Shown here: positions 46,716 through 58,946 of the stretch, in pieces
Numbering within the stretch: the first letter of the stretch is position 1
How the letters are laid out: each line of letters begins with the position of its first letter
NCBI GenBank assembly: GCA_032629725.1
Contig: JAFEVB010000002.1
Coordinates: forward strand, 1,178,001 to 1,242,000
Direction of reading: 5' to 3'
Length of the DNA stretch: 64,000 bases
Source: Gremmenia infestans
Lineage: Eukaryota; Ascomycota; Leotiomycetes; Helotiales; Hamatocanthoscyphaceae
Notes under the pieces: generated by a model
Told to the model about the DNA's origin: nothing
The model's input: only the letters and a program-made list of their open reading frames with translations
The model's database searches: none
Program-made: the position numbers and the translations under genes

Positions 46716-48473
46716 ATGCCGCACATTACACAAGCGATGCAGAGAAGTGTGGGGAGAAGTGTGGGGGACAAGATAGGGAACATCGTGTTTAGTTCTCTGC
46801 TTGGAAAGAGATCAGTCACCGACAGCGTCAGTAATGTCAAAAACTCATTTTCCAGTTGGGATAACTGCATGGCGGCCACCTACTGCAAGTAAAAACGCCC
46901 TCCCTCTACCAATCGAAGCCCCGCTAATTTGTCTTGCAGATGGCCTGTAATAGCTGTGATCATCGTCGTCTCCCTAATACTCATCTCCATCATAGCATGC
47001 ATAGTCAGGTGTGCGTGCTGTGGAATGTCCTGTTGCTGCACCTGTTTCTCATTCCTGAAATGCTGTGATTGCTGTGGTGGATCCTGTGATGGGAAGAAGA
47101 ACAAACCGCATAAACACCTCGATGACCCTTTTGCTCCTCCACCCGCACCTCCCCATCAGGGATACCAACCTCCTGCGCCGATGATGGGAGGTGCTCTCCC
47201 CGCACGTCCAGAAGCTCCTCAATACGCGCAATTTGAAGTTGGGAAGAACGGGTTGTTTGTGGAACCCAAGGCTGCAATAAGTGAAGATGCATTGCCTCCT
47301 ATGCCGAGTTGGGATTCTGCTGCGAAGAAACATGTCGTGGAAGATGAGAAGAATGGTGTCGAGTTGGGACATCTGGATCCTACTACTGGGCAAAGTATGC
47401 CTCTTATGACGGCCGCTGCTGGACAGGCCAACAACAATCCTCGGAGTCCGAGTCCATTCGCTTCCCAACCAGGACAGGCCATAGGCGGAAATGGCTATGC
47501 TGGCGTTCCCAATACTTACTCTCCGCAAAACGGACAAAATGGTTTCAATAATGGGGGGTATAGAGGATCTCCTTCTCCGGGGCCGCTGAATGGACAGAAT
47601 GGTTTTAATGGTGTTGGTGGATATAGAGGATCTCCTTCTCCGGGACCAGGAAGAGGTGGACGAGGACCAGGATATGGACCCCCTCGCGATATGAACGGTC
47701 AAGGCCGTGGTTATGGAATAGGCTCACCCCAACCTGAGTACGATGATCAATATTCCGGCGCGGCAGCCGGTGGAAATGAATATGGTCGACCAACACCTCA
47801 ACGGCAATTCTCGAATGGCCCTAATACACGCCCATTCCCTCCACAACCTTCTAGACAGTACTCTTCTGACTCTTCACGGCCTTTGAACCCTGGACGTCAG
47901 TTCTCGGAGCAGTCATACGATGACCAACCCTACAATAATAACCCCCCTCCCCGCGGTCCATCCCGAGGCCCTTCAAGAGGTCCTTCTCGTGGTCCTGGTG
48001 GCCCACCTCCAAACCGCATGCAAAGTCCCCCAATTACTAATGCTGCCGGATTCGACTTTGGTACAGGTGCACAGCAGCCATACTCAAGACCCACGCCTCC
48101 ACCACAACAAAGACCTACACCCCCGCCTCAGCAAAGGCCCATGCAGAACCAACAGATGTCATACGGATCTTCTCCTGGGAGACAGCCAATGAGACAAGGG
48201 AGCAGAGAAGACTATGCCCCTCCCACGAGACAAGCAAGCCGAGACAACTATTACAACCCCCCACCGCCACAGCGCCAATACGAAACATACGACGGCTCAA
48301 CAGCACCACCATCCTATGCCAGCAGAAGCCCACCACCGCAAAAGCCCGCGTACCCAGGCTACAAAGCCTACCAGCCAGCTCCAATCAACACGAGTGGTTC
48401 CGCGCCCGCACCAGCTGTGTTGACGCCTGGTGGTGGGAGGGCGGCACAGCAGGGCTGGGATCCAGTGCGTTGA
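46716..48473 (+). CDS. Fibroin-3-related single-pass membrane protein
   Basis: Exons 46716-46888 and 46940-48473 (intron GTAAAA/TTGCAG) give 568 residues. A short outer region ends in FSSWDNCMAATYCKW. One membrane segment follows at about 58-81 (PVIAVIIVVSLILISIIAC), then a dense Cys cluster (CACCGMSCCCTCF, CCDCCGGSC) that looks palmitoylated or disulphide-rich. The rest is a low-complexity Pro/Gln/Tyr/Gly tail with repeats: two copies of YRGSPSPGP with NGQNGFN, and RGPSRGPSRGPSRGP. This matches the fungal proteins annotated as fibroin-3 related; the name reflects repeat composition only. Function is unknown. It lies tandem to the RCR gene and shares the Cys/Trp-before-membrane design. Confidence 0.8.
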
Positions 48474-49147
48474 GACGAATGTGGATGCGGATGCGTCTAG
48501 ATGGAGCGAGGGTATTGAATGTGTTATGAGCTGAGCTGAGCTGATCTATATACCCTACCTATCCTACCATGCTGGTACCTTGGTCTCGATCGATTTTGTG
48601 TTTGTATATACTGTATGTATCGGAATATTGATTGATTGGTGTGGGTTTTATTCGGTGTATTGGAGTATGCCTTGTTTATATACTGCTTTACTTGTATATA
48701 TATATATATTCATTCTACATAAAAGCATATATAACAGTTACTCCCGAAAACAAAATTTCTATTTATCCTTCCCCCGTTCTAAAGCCAACCAAGTATTAAT
48801 TCACAACTCACAACTTACAACTCACGAGATAAGGCAAGGCGAAACGTGTATGTATATGTATATGGTAAAAATAGAGGCGTATCATTCAAGTCTTCATCAT
48901 CATCTATCTATCTTCTTCTAGGCCAAGGTATGCATCTATATATACCCCAGCAAGCATGCATTATTATAGTATAGCTACGAAAAGAAGAACGCCCGCGCTA
49001 TGCATCCATCTATTTGTTTCAAAAAGAAACCAAACCAAATATCAACCCATTTTTTAAAGTAGCCTATTAATTTCAACCCATGTCTCATAAATGAGCTCCT
49101 CATACTCAAACAAGCTCAAATCTGCATCTCACTAGTAGTGCTCCCCT
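48474..49147. other. Convergent 3' region
   Basis: 3' UTRs of the plus-strand fibroin-3-like gene and the minus-strand gene ending at 49148. Contains a short (TA)n run near 48695-48709. No gene seen. Confidence 0.5.
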
Positions 49148-52100
49148 CTACTTCTTCCCCTTCTTTCCCTTGGCCTGCTTAGGGTCCGCGATATGTCCCA
49201 AGATATCATCAAAAGTAGCACCGCTATTGTCAGGAGGTGTATCAAGACGAGCCATACTTCCATTACCACCGTTGTAGAATCCAACTGGACTCTGAGTTTT
49301 ATACCCACCAGGACTCGGTCCTCTACTAGAACCCGGTCTCGGGCTCAAGGTCTCATGTCCGGCGGGAATAGGCAAGCGCTCAAGACCCAAGGCGATGCTC
49401 TTGCGTTGAGCTTGCCTGCTGCGACTCCTTCGCTCATCAGCGCCTAAATTGGCCCCTAAATCTGCACCAAGTTGTGCACCATTAAAGTTATGCGAATCTC
49501 GGCCGCGTTCGGTGGGAGACATGGGAGACATCGTAGGAGATGCACCGGGTGAGCCCGCAGTTGGGGGTTCAATGTCAAGAATGCCTCCAAAACCTGGCGG
49601 TGGTGCGAGTGGTGACAGCATCTCTGGGAGGAACGATGGCCGTACATCGACGTCAACGTATTTGCCTTCACTCTTCGAAATCCATTGTTCTGCCACAGTC
49701 CAACAATGAGAGCGACGGTAAACAGCTTCGGGGCCAGCTTCAATGACGTGATTAGGCATAGAGACTACAGCACCGCCGTGAACGCTGTAGAGTGCCGTAT
49801 CAGATCCTTCTACCCAAGGTTTTCCAGTAGGCAACATGCAGAGGAAATATTCAACCCCGCCCGTGTAGCGAAGGCCTGGAGCATCGATAACGAGCATAGG
49901 CAGTGATTGAATGACGGCATACATGAAAAGCCAGTGGCCATAGACCATATCAGCAAGTTCCTGGGCATTCTTTCCCTTTCCTTCTTTCTCTTCAAATACT
50001 TTGTATTCTTCTAGAAAAGGTGTCTTATAGTTGCAATCCGCATTGTGCGTTTTGGCGAGAATGAGCGCGATTTCGTGTTCTTTTAATTTTCGAGTAGATG
50101 CCTTGTGTTGCTTCTTTGGTGACATTTTCTGGAATGTCGGATCAATTGCCGCAATTGATGGTACTAGAGGTACATCGAATGGGATTGGCGGCATGACGGG
50201 TGGTGATGAGCGATCGAATTCGGAGAGGAGCCTTCGGAGAGCTGTGCTGGTGGGACTGACGTTAGTTACTTGAGCGTCGTCAGATGCATCCATGGAGCGG
50301 GTAGTGATTGCTTCTCGATCTGCTCTCAACTCGTACAGACTGCACATATCAGAGTAAAGCCCTTTGAGGACCATTCGATTGAGACCGCCAGCCAGACCTT
50401 TCTTGTGGCTCGCCTTTGGTGGCCAATGCCCGTGGACGTCCTTGAGGTATGACATGACATGTCTTCTCATGGATGCGAAATTTAATTTCCAAGCCTTGAA
50501 CCGGACAAATTTGGATTCCTCGCTCATTGTTGAGGACGCAAAGCCAGCGAAAAGAGAATAGAAGTTGAAATCGGTCAGGGCGAGACTCGCAGACTGCTGT
50601 CGTGTGGCTAATTCTTGATGTGCACGTTCCAGATTGACTCGAGTATTTTTCGATATTTCAGACACCAAGGGATAGTCTTTCTGCATGACAGCTGTATATT
50701 TCCCGACGGCATGGGTAAAGGCTTCGGTATACAAGTCTGCGGACCGCATCGCTTCACCAAGAATGATTCCTTCAAGGGTTTTTTCCCGACTCTCTCTCAC
50801 ATCAGACAATCTCAATTCTTCTAGATAGAACTCAAAGCTAGCTGAAGCCGACTCGCCAAACGTAGACCCATCTAGGTTGGTGAACTGGAACTTGCTTAAC
50901 ATCGCTCCGACTTGCAGGAATATCCTAAATGTGCTGGGACGGGTTTTGGTACCGACAAGTGGCTGCCCGGTGAGGAAAGCAAACAGATTGCGAATGTCCA
51001 CGAGATCTTGTATATCGTTTGGGGATAGCTGGGACCCGTCGGAGGTCAGGCCTGTAGGGAAGTATAGATGGGTTTCTCGAGGCGCGTCGAGGAATGACTC
51101 TAATGAGTCCGGACGACCATCTGAGCTAGACTGGATGTCCGAGATGCTGGTCTTTGGTGTGTAAGGGGGTGAAGCTGGACCGCGCAATGACAGATGCCGA
51201 GCGGCGTCCTCCACGGATAAGCTATTTCTTCCATCGAAACTTCGACTACGAGGTCTCCCTGTTGATGGGCTACTGACTTGTTGGGCGTTAATGTAATGCA
51301 TTAGGATCACGGACGATGATAATGTCATTGATGGGACCTTGAATGACGGTCCTAGGCCAGAGGCTTGGGGAAATAGGTAGACGAACGTGTCGGCGTTGTC
51401 TTCCCATAGTTCTGGGACCTAGGTCAAGTCAACATTATTATACCTACCTACCAATACAAAGGGTGTTTACCTTTTCACCACCTGTTAAAAGAGCCAGATT
51501 GTAGTCGATCTTGTGATCCCCAGCATTAACCCACGCGCCTGTACCAAATTCCTCCCCAATCTCTTTTGACGTGTTTCTAGACCTTGACCTGCTACCACCA
51601 AGGAGAAAGCTTTTCCTCTGTGTCTTGGATCCAGTAGCTAGATCATCATCTTCCCCCGAGTGAACCGAATTTGGACGACTGCCGACTGGAGATGATACTG
51701 ATCGATTCTGACCTGGAATCATAGCAAGGATAGAATTTCTTCGAGAGGCTTTCCCGGAGGACGGGGTTGTGAGTTTACGAGAAGGTGAGCCGGAACGTAC
51801 ATTCGGGAGGGATTTCAATCGATTGGGTGAGTCTGACTTCTGCAGTCGTTTCTGCGGCTGGGCTGGTGGAGGAGGCATGTCGTTGTCATTGTCATTATCA
51901 TTGTCGTTATTGGCTTGATAGATTTGCCAGGGCGCCAGGGGAGCATCTCTCGAGGGTGGTCGACTTGCAGAGGCATTTATATCGATATTTACATCGATGG
52001 GTAGTGGTGCTGAAATGTCAGGGAGAGGTGGTCGACTCGCAGAAGCATTTATATCGATGGGTAGTGGTGCTGAAATGCCAGGGAGAGGGGATGGCTTTGT

Positions 52101-52226
52101 ATCTTCTGAATGCTTAGATCTGGTTGGACTGGTACTGAGAGAGGGTAGGAAAGTAGAAAGGCGTTGCAAGCGTGTAGACCTCTGCGTAGACTTCTGCAGA
52201 CGAGCGCGAGGTTTAGCTGCCTCCAT
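49148..52226 (-). CDS. Large fungal protein of unknown function
   Basis: Exons 51471-52226 and 49148-51418 (intron GTAAAC/CCTAG) give 1008 residues. Residues 1-240 are disordered and Ser/Pro/Arg-rich. They contain two copies of an ISAPLPID...INASASRPP repeat and an Asn-Asp run. From about 245 (GAWVNAGDHKIDYNLALL, LWEDNADTFVYLF) a folded, helical region runs to about 830, including ESSVILM-type hydrophobic helices, DFNFYSLFAGF and VYGHWLFMYAVIQSLPMLV. The C-terminal 150 residues are again Ser/Pro/Gly-rich and end in KQAKGKKGKK. I know this architecture from fungal proteins carried as hypothetical (I think a DUF8004-type domain, unverified). No catalytic motif is seen. An upstream 5' exon cannot be excluded. 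Confidence 0.75.
51880..51911. repeat. Hexanucleotide repeat coding Asn-Asp
   Basis: (GTCATT/GTCGTT)n on the plus strand, read as alternating Asn-Asp on the coding strand. Confidence 0.85.
51957..52090. repeat. In-frame tandem repeat in coding exon
   Basis: Two copies of a roughly 60-72 bp unit (ggtcgac...gcatttatatcgat...gggtagtggtgctgaaatg...) code the repeated ISAPLPID-INASASRPP block of the large unknown protein. The first copy carries an extra short duplication (DVNIDIN). Confidence 0.8.
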
Positions 52227-54372
52227 AGCTGCTTTCTGTGCGAGCTTTTGCAGTGGTTCGAGATTGAAAGAGAGCCTGATGGGAAGTCAGGGAAGAAATC
52301 ATGGGTGTACTCACTGCCTGCCATTCCTGCCGGTTTGAACTAAAGAGACCCGGTTATGTAATGTTGTGTTATGTTATGGTATCCCAGTTGTGGAGTGGAG
52401 CAAAAAGTGGCTGAATACTCCAACTCGGTACTATACGGAGTATTCCAGATCCCAGAACCTAAACCTGGATTCCAGATCCGCGGCTGGTGTAGTACGAAGT
52501 AGAGTCGGGTATGTTTGTTTCGTGTAGGGGCGTAGTGGGGAAGGTTACGTGGATGGAAGCGGGCAGTAGGGTAGATGAACCAGGTCTAACGAAAGAATGA
52601 TGGAGTATGCCGTAGAGCTTGTACCGTACCGTGTGCGAGGGAAAAGGTGTGGCCCGGGAACTAAGTAGTAGTAAGGTTTGCAAGCATGCCGTAAGAGATC
52701 CGTGAAATGATGACTTCTCGAGGGGTAGTCTGCCTACTCGTATACTAGATATGTACAAGTACGTGGAGTGGAATGGGAGCGAGAGTAGGAGTGTACGTGT
52801 GAGTGACGAGAATGTCTTGGAGAGTGGCTTGCTGGCTGCTGGCTGCTGGTTGCTGGTTGCTGGCAATAGTAATTTGTCCGAGGCTTGCTGAAGGCTGTAG
52901 TACTGTAGTTGTACCAGTGGAGTATTGTCTGCCGGAAATATTTGCTTTTGTTGACAACCACCTGTAACAAAGACCTGAAAAATAGGATTGAAGTGCTCTG
53001 CAACCCGGAACACTGGACTGGGATGATGCGTCTTTTGGCGGCCGAGACAGGGTTCTGTTGAACTCGGAAACTGCGATGAGGTGCTTGTTATTGGGTGCAA
53101 CGGGTGGCGTGTACCTAGGTAGTGAGCAGATTGTTGGTGGTGGTGGTGGTGGTGATTTCTTCTTCCGTGCAGCTTTCTTTTGCTCTTCTCTCTTTCTTTC
53201 TGTGTTGGCGTTGGTGGAGGGCTCAGCTGGTTTGTATAATCTCGTACTCGTACCTTCCTATCTATAACCAGCAGACACGAGAAAAGGGAAAGAGAGTGTC
53301 GGTCTGTCACTTGACATGAATCAGTTGTCTATAGGGTGTTATGTATTATAAATGCCCTGACTTGGAAGCTGAGCTGAGCTGTGCTGTGCTGTGCTGTGCT
53401 GTCCGCCTGTCTGACTGTTGGTTGTGGCCATCAGGACTTTGAATCACGCACCCACCGCCCCACAATATAGGACGTAACAGTGGAGAAAGAGTGGAGATAA
53501 TTACTATTTCTGTCCTGTCCTGCCATGTTTCCCCACCGCAAGTGAAAATGTCTTCAATGCAGGCGGAAGGAAAGGCGGAAAGTTAAAAGGGGGAGGAGAG
53601 CGGAGCGGACGGATGCTGAACAGGAAGAAGATTTGGATTTTCCCCAAACGCACTTGATTACGGCTGTTCCCCCTGGCTCAATCACGTCATCGCATCTTAT
53701 TAGTTTGCGCCAGTGTCGTATTCGTGGTCAATCTATCCGCATTTTAGGATGCGCCGTAAATAACAATCCCGCACGGCATTTAAAGCCGAGAGGACCTGGG
53801 GTAAATGGATCACATGATTAGTATATTGGGAAAATATTTCTCGTTGGGCGCCTTAGGCACCCACGGGCATACATGTAGTCAACGCGCGACTCCCACATTT
53901 CTTCCGATGCCGGCATGTTGTTTGATTTGGTGTGATGTTTCATACCTAGCTAGTTTTACTGTCCTGTTCCCCCCGCAATCAATTGCCGGCTGTCTAATTC
54001 GCAATATATCGTACCAGGTCCCTCATAAATGTCACGATACAAGAAAGTAGAGGTTCACATCTCTAGGTATTCATGTTTGCAAAAGGTTCACATCCGCAGA
54101 GGCAACATGTTAATAGAAGGAAGTATCCTTCCTCTCGGCCATTAAAGAATGCAACACGCTTTAGCTTTGGCGGGGTAAAGCTCCCGTTATTGATCTAAAC
54201 AGCGGTAGATCTGCAAAGGTGGTCACACATAGTCCAGAGTAAGATCTTTTGTCCTGTCCATTGATTTCCTGAAGCTTTGATTGTTTTTCCTCATACAGTT
54301 TTGCTTCAATTTTGCGTTCTTCAGTACGAAAGGTTGTGTTCATGTCACTGCATGAATACCAAATACACGAAA
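52227..54372. promoter_or_regulatory. Divergent upstream region with simple repeats
   Basis: About 2.1 kb between the large unknown gene (minus) and the MFS gene (plus). It has a (TGG)n run (53135-53153) and a GCTGT repeat (about 53361-53402). A long open frame on the minus strand (52459-53310) lacks an ATG start and is low-complexity, so I treat it as non-coding leader. No other gene seen. Confidence 0.45.
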
Positions 54373-56144
54373 ATGGGTTTCCTTTCCAAGTTTAAGAATG
54401 ACGAGCCTTCATCAATCGAGGATCCAGCAGCAATCAGTACTGCACCACCCAATGACCCGGAAAAGGCAGAAGTCATAACCACGGAGAACCCAAACCAGAG
54501 CCCCCTTCCTCTTCCCACAAGCCCTCCACAGATCGACCCAGCGCTTGAAAAGAGAGTCGTGCGAAAGTTGGATACAAGACTAGTCTCCCTCGCCTTCGTC
54601 CTCTGTAATTACAATCTGAACCTCCAAGCTTAGAAATTGCCTGCTTACTCAAGATTCTAGATCTCCTAGCCTACCTGGACAGATCAAACATTGGGTAAAC
54701 AAGAAATGCATTTCATCTCAGTTGCATGCACATCAATCAATCCCTAACTCCCCTCAGCAACGCCAAGATCGCCGGTCTAGACACCGACCTCCACCTCACC
54801 TCTCCCCAATACCAATGGCTCCTAACAATCTTCTACATCTCCTACATCCTCTTCGAATGGTTCGCGCTAATGTGGAAGCTCATTCCCCCACACATCTGGG
54901 CCACCTTCTGCGTGCTAGGCTGGGGCCTAACGGCAACCCTCCAAAGCGCAATAACATCCTTCTCGGGCCTCATGGCCGCCCGTTTCTTCCTCGGTTTCTT
55001 CGAAGCCGGCTACGGCCCCGGAATCCCCTACCTGCTCTCCTTCTTCTACCTGCGCCATGAAATCGGCTTCCGCAGCGGAATCTTCCTGAGCGCTGCCCCG
55101 CTGGCAACGTGCTTTGCGGGCGCCCTGGCATATGGCATCACGAGTGATGATTCCCCGCGTATTGCGAATTGGCGACTCCTGTTCCTGGTCGAAGGACTGC
55201 CGTGTATTGTGGCTGCCGTCGCGACGTTTTTCCTCATGCCCGACAGTCCGGAAAAGGCATCCTTCCTCACCGAAGAGGAGAAGGAAGTCACGCGCGCCCG
55301 AGCTTTGCGGCAAGTTGGGTCGGGGGAAGCTCATCGAGTAGGGCATGTGGATTTCAAAGACATCGGCGCCGCGCTGTTAGATCTAAAAGTACATCCTTCC
55401 TTCCTTTCTCTTCCCTCTCTCTCCTTTCCTTACCCACAATCTACACAGGCTAACACAAACACCCAGAACTACCTAACAGCACTAATGTACTTCTCCCTGA
55501 ACGTCTCCTTCTCCTCCCTCCCCGTCTTCCTCCCCACCATCCTAACCAGCATGGGCTTCAAGGCCCTGCACGCACAGGCCCTCTCCGCACCCCCCTACTT
55601 CCTGTCCTTCCTCCTCGTAATCGCAACCACCTACCTCGCAGACCGCACGCAGCAGCGCGGCCTCACCATCCTCACGCTCTCCCTCCTCGGCGCATCCGGC
55701 TACATAATCCTCGCCACCACCGCCTCCACCGCCCCCCGCTACGCAGGCGTCTACCTAGCAGCCGCCGGCGTGTTCCCCGCCATCGGGAATATCCTGCCCT
55801 GGGTCCTGAATAATCAGGGCAGTGATACGAAGCGCGGCGCTGGCATCGCGATGCTGAATCTGATAGGGCAGTGTGGACCGCTGCTTGGCACGAGGGTTTT
55901 CCCGGCCAAAGACGCCCCGTATTATCGGACGGGGATGTGGGTTTGTGCGGGGTTTATGCTGTTTAATGCGCTTTTGGCGTGTGCGTTGAGGGCCTTGTTG
56001 AGCTGGGAGAATAGGCTGCTGGATCGGAAGTATGGGAGGGTGGAGAGGATGGGTGGGGATGGGAAGACGGGTGGTGGGGATGGAGGGGAGGGAGCAGGGA
56101 CGGGGTATGAGAATGATGGGCCGAGGTTTAGGTATGTGTTGTAG
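54373..56144 (+). CDS. MFS transporter, anion:cation symporter (Dal5-like) family
   Basis: Four exons (54373-54604, 54661-54694, 54758-55388, 55467-56144) give 524 residues with all phases consistent. A hydrophilic N-tail of about 75 residues precedes twelve expected membrane helices. Family marks are LLAYLDRSNIGNAK, QYQWLLTIFYISYILFE, the GFFEAGYGPGIPYLLS motif, a large central loop (LTEEEKEVTRARALR) and LMYFSLNVSFSSLPVFLPTIL. This is the Dal5/allantoate, nicotinate and vitamin H class of plasma-membrane carriers that bring in organic acid anions with protons. The substrate cannot be named. The 34-base exon 2 codes YLLAYLDRSNIG. The third intron is 78 bp without stops, so failure to splice would add 26 residues. 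Codon use is more GC-rich than the flanks. Confidence 0.88.
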
Positions 56145-56550
56145 TTATCTACCTGGTAGTCTCAGCATCAAGAGTTTCAATCATCTCAAAATCTCTGCCT
56201 CTTCTGTGACATTTTTCTCTACTATGTCCATCAAAGGAGAGCATCAAGCCTTATACATTTTTGCATGATATCACGCTTCACGCCTTGACATAAACAACGA
56301 CACTCGTTTTGAAAGTTATAAATCAATTTGGAATAAGTGAATCGGTGCAAATACACATCGAGAACAAAAACAAAGAAAACCAATGCATCCTACGCATACC
56401 CTGGGTACTTCCCCAATCTCACGCGTGTCGCAACACCCAGTCCAAATCCAGCTCCACGCCAAAGAATCTCAGAACGAAACTAACCCGTCATACAAAATTC
56501 ATACACTCAATCCCGCCGCTAGCCGCTCCCATAAATAAAAGTATTCATTC
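56145..56550. other. Convergent 3' region
   Basis: 3' ends of the MFS gene and the minus-strand Pil1-type gene. Nothing else seen. Confidence 0.5.
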
Positions 56551-57662
56551 CTAAGCAACATGCGAAACCTCACTCTGGGTATACGCTGGGCCGGTTGTGA
56601 TAGAACCGCCGCTGCTGATCCTGCTCCCGTTCGTGTCAGTAGCCGGCTCAGCAGCAACAGACTCGTCACCAACAATAGACTCAGAGGTACGCTGACGCGA
56701 CGCCGGCATCAAGCCCTGGTCGAGGTTGGCGTGCGAAGGGACATCTTCCAATTCCGCCGTCCAGTCCTTGAGATCGTCTTCGGCGTCGTTGAGGATTTGG
56801 CGCGCTTGGTTCGTACCGTCATAGGCGGGACGCACATCGCCTGGCACGACTGGGGTGTCGTCGAGGAGGTTCAAGACACGGCGGCCGTGGCGCGCGAGGA
56901 TGATCTGCTTCTCGGCACGTTCGATCGTTGCTGCGAATTCAGCAGCGTATGCTTCCTTCAGCTTCTGGCGGGTCTAAAGTGAGGTTAGCAGGATGAAACA
57001 TGGAGGTGATAGATAAACGTACAATATTGGTCAATTGAGCTTCGGCGACCAAGTTCTCTGCCTCGGCCCTGACAAGCTCCTGCTCCAGCGTAACCAACTT
57101 GGTGCTCTCCGGCTCCTTGATCTTCAACTTTGCAATCTCGTCTGCAATCTTCGCCTTGTGGTCTCTGCTAGGCTGCACGCTCTTCTCGGTATTCCGAATC
57201 GCCTTCAAGATAGCCCTGCTATCATCAATGTTATGCGCATACAAGTCCTCCTGCTCGCCGAGTTCCGACAGCAGAACTCCAATCTTGTCCGAGACGTCGC
57301 TGATGGCATCATCGTTAGTAGCCTCGCCCCAGTCAGAAAGCTGAGTCGCGATGGAGAGGCGTTCCTTTCCTGCGGCTTCATGGTGCTGGATCAGGTGGTT
57401 CTCGGATTTGATGAGCTTGTAGAGCTTCTTGCTGAGTTCGGGCTGCACGGTGCCGCGGAGGGAGCTTAGGCTGAAGCCATGGCGGGGGGCGGAGCTGGAA
57501 CTGTTCTTGTTCGAACGGATGGAGAGTGAGCGGTTCCTGTGCAGTCATAAATTAGTATGCAATCAATAGAGTATAGGTGGAATCCAACAGGTGCTTCAAG
57601 GGGCTGTTCTTGTCGGGTGACTTTTGGGAGTTTCGACGGCGCAGCATATTGAAAGTGGCCAT
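56551..57662 (-). CDS. Eisosome core protein, Pil1/Lsp1 family (PilB-like)
   Basis: Exons 57589-57662, 57023-57536 and 56551-56973 give 336 residues. The first intron starts GTTGGA, an uncommon donor, but it has a strong TACTAAT branch and keeps phase. A basic N-terminus (MLRRRNSQKS, RSLSIRSNKN) leads into the BAR domain from about residue 50: QPELSKKLYKLIKSENHL, GKERLSIATQLSDWGE, NTEKSVQPSRDHKAKI and TLEQELVRAEAENLVAEAQL. DDTPVVPGD is also a family mark. Pil1 proteins coat furrow-like plasma-membrane domains (eisosomes) by binding PI(4,5)P2. The N-terminus and DWGEATNDD form fit the second filamentous-fungal paralogue (PilB type) better than PilA, by memory of the family. Confidence 0.88.
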
Positions 57663-58679
57663 GGGTGAGTGGAGGTTGTAAGATTACTTACATCTTTACG
57701 GTCGAGATTGTTCAAAGTAAGAGGTCTGCAAATTCAATCAGCCAGGAAGCTCTTTCCATTGTTATTGTTTTGTTCTTGCAGCCCCGCGCCTACGTCATGG
57801 GTAGCCTTGCGCTGGCAGGGATGGTCACATACCTTGTAAGTATGAGGAAGTGTTTGAGGTGGTTAAAACCGGGGTATGAGGATATACCTGGTCGGATAAT
57901 ATAGGTATGTAAGGTATGTCTGCGAGTTTCAAAGGTTCTCGGAATGTTTGTTTATAATATTGTTGGAAGTTCTTTGAACTGGGCGGGATATGCGGGAGAG
58001 CGTCATGACGTAGGTAAAGTTTACGGGACTTAGTAGGCTGAAATCTAGAACGAAGCTAGTCAAGAACAATCAAAGAAGTACTATTGATTTAGACTTAATC
58101 AAGGAATAATTATGTACCTTCGGGCTAAATTCATTGAAATCTCTACGGAGTATGGATTCTGCGACCTTTTCCAGTCAGTGTCAAAATGATAATCGATACT
58201 CACGTGGTGAACCTCGAAAGGGGTTGTTTTGGTCCCAATTTGGGACATCGGCCATTCTGGGAGAATATATTATTTGTGCATGGTTTGGCCATATAAACTG
58301 CTGCTCTGCGAATCATTCATGGCCTTTATAGAATCAATCTCGTTATTCAGTACCGTAGTAGTCAAAAACAAACAGAAATATCGAAATATGACGAAAACTC
58401 CCCCTATCTTCCGCGCCTTGCTTAAAAATACGATGAAGAAAACCCGACCATTAATTTAAAGGTAAACACTACAAGGAAATCATTAAAACCCTCGGCCTTC
58501 CATGCAAACTCCCGCAATCCCAACTTCATAACACTGGCCAGGGCAATCCCTAATCATCACAAACCCACCTCCCTCCGGCATCCATCTGCGCAGCCATCAA
58601 CCGTCTCCGACGTAAGACATGTTGAAAAACTGCCATTCATGCTTAAATCAAGACGACAGCCCCTGCACCCGCCTCACGT
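57663..58679. other. Intergenic
   Basis: Promoter of the Pil1-type gene, then AT-rich sequence with only short frames. No gene seen. Confidence 0.45.
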
Positions 58680-58946
58680 CTATCGGTAGGATCTAGTGCT
58701 CCGTCTCTGCTCAACCACGACCGGCCCACTACGTCTGTAGCTATTCTGGCTCACTCGAGGAGCGCTTGTGTAGTACTCTCGACTAGTTGGTTTCGTAGTT
58801 CTGGTGACAGAGGTATAAGAGGAGCGACCGTTATGGCCGCCGTGGTGGTGGTGATGAGAGTGACGAGAGGCTGGGCGGGGCGCGACAACTATTTCCTCGA
58901 CGTAATGAGAGCGATGGTGTTTCTTTGGGGTAGAGAAGAGACACAT
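58680..58946 (-). CDS. Small His/Arg-rich protein
   Basis: 88 residues from ATG 58946. It starts MCLFSTPKKHHRSHY, then has a hydrophobic/acidic patch (VEEIVVAPRP), a His run (SRHSHHHHHGGH), and a Ser/Thr/Tyr/Arg-rich tail ending RRSTRSYR. Net charge is strongly positive. I recall small fungal proteins with an MCLFST start, but no function. The His run might bind metal, which is a guess. The frame extends further upstream without a better ATG. Single exon, no clear partner nearby. Confidence 0.5.
   Translation of the reverse strand: MCLFSTPKKHHRSHYVEEIVVAPRPASRHSHHHHHGGHNGRSSYTSVTRTTKPTSREYYTSAPRVSQNSYRRSGPVVVEQRRSTRSYR

Noticed and set aside
52459..53310. Open frame of about 283 codons on the minus strand
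   Set aside because: It starts at GTG, not ATG, is low-complexity (His, Gln and Ser runs from simple repeats) and lies in the upstream region of another gene.
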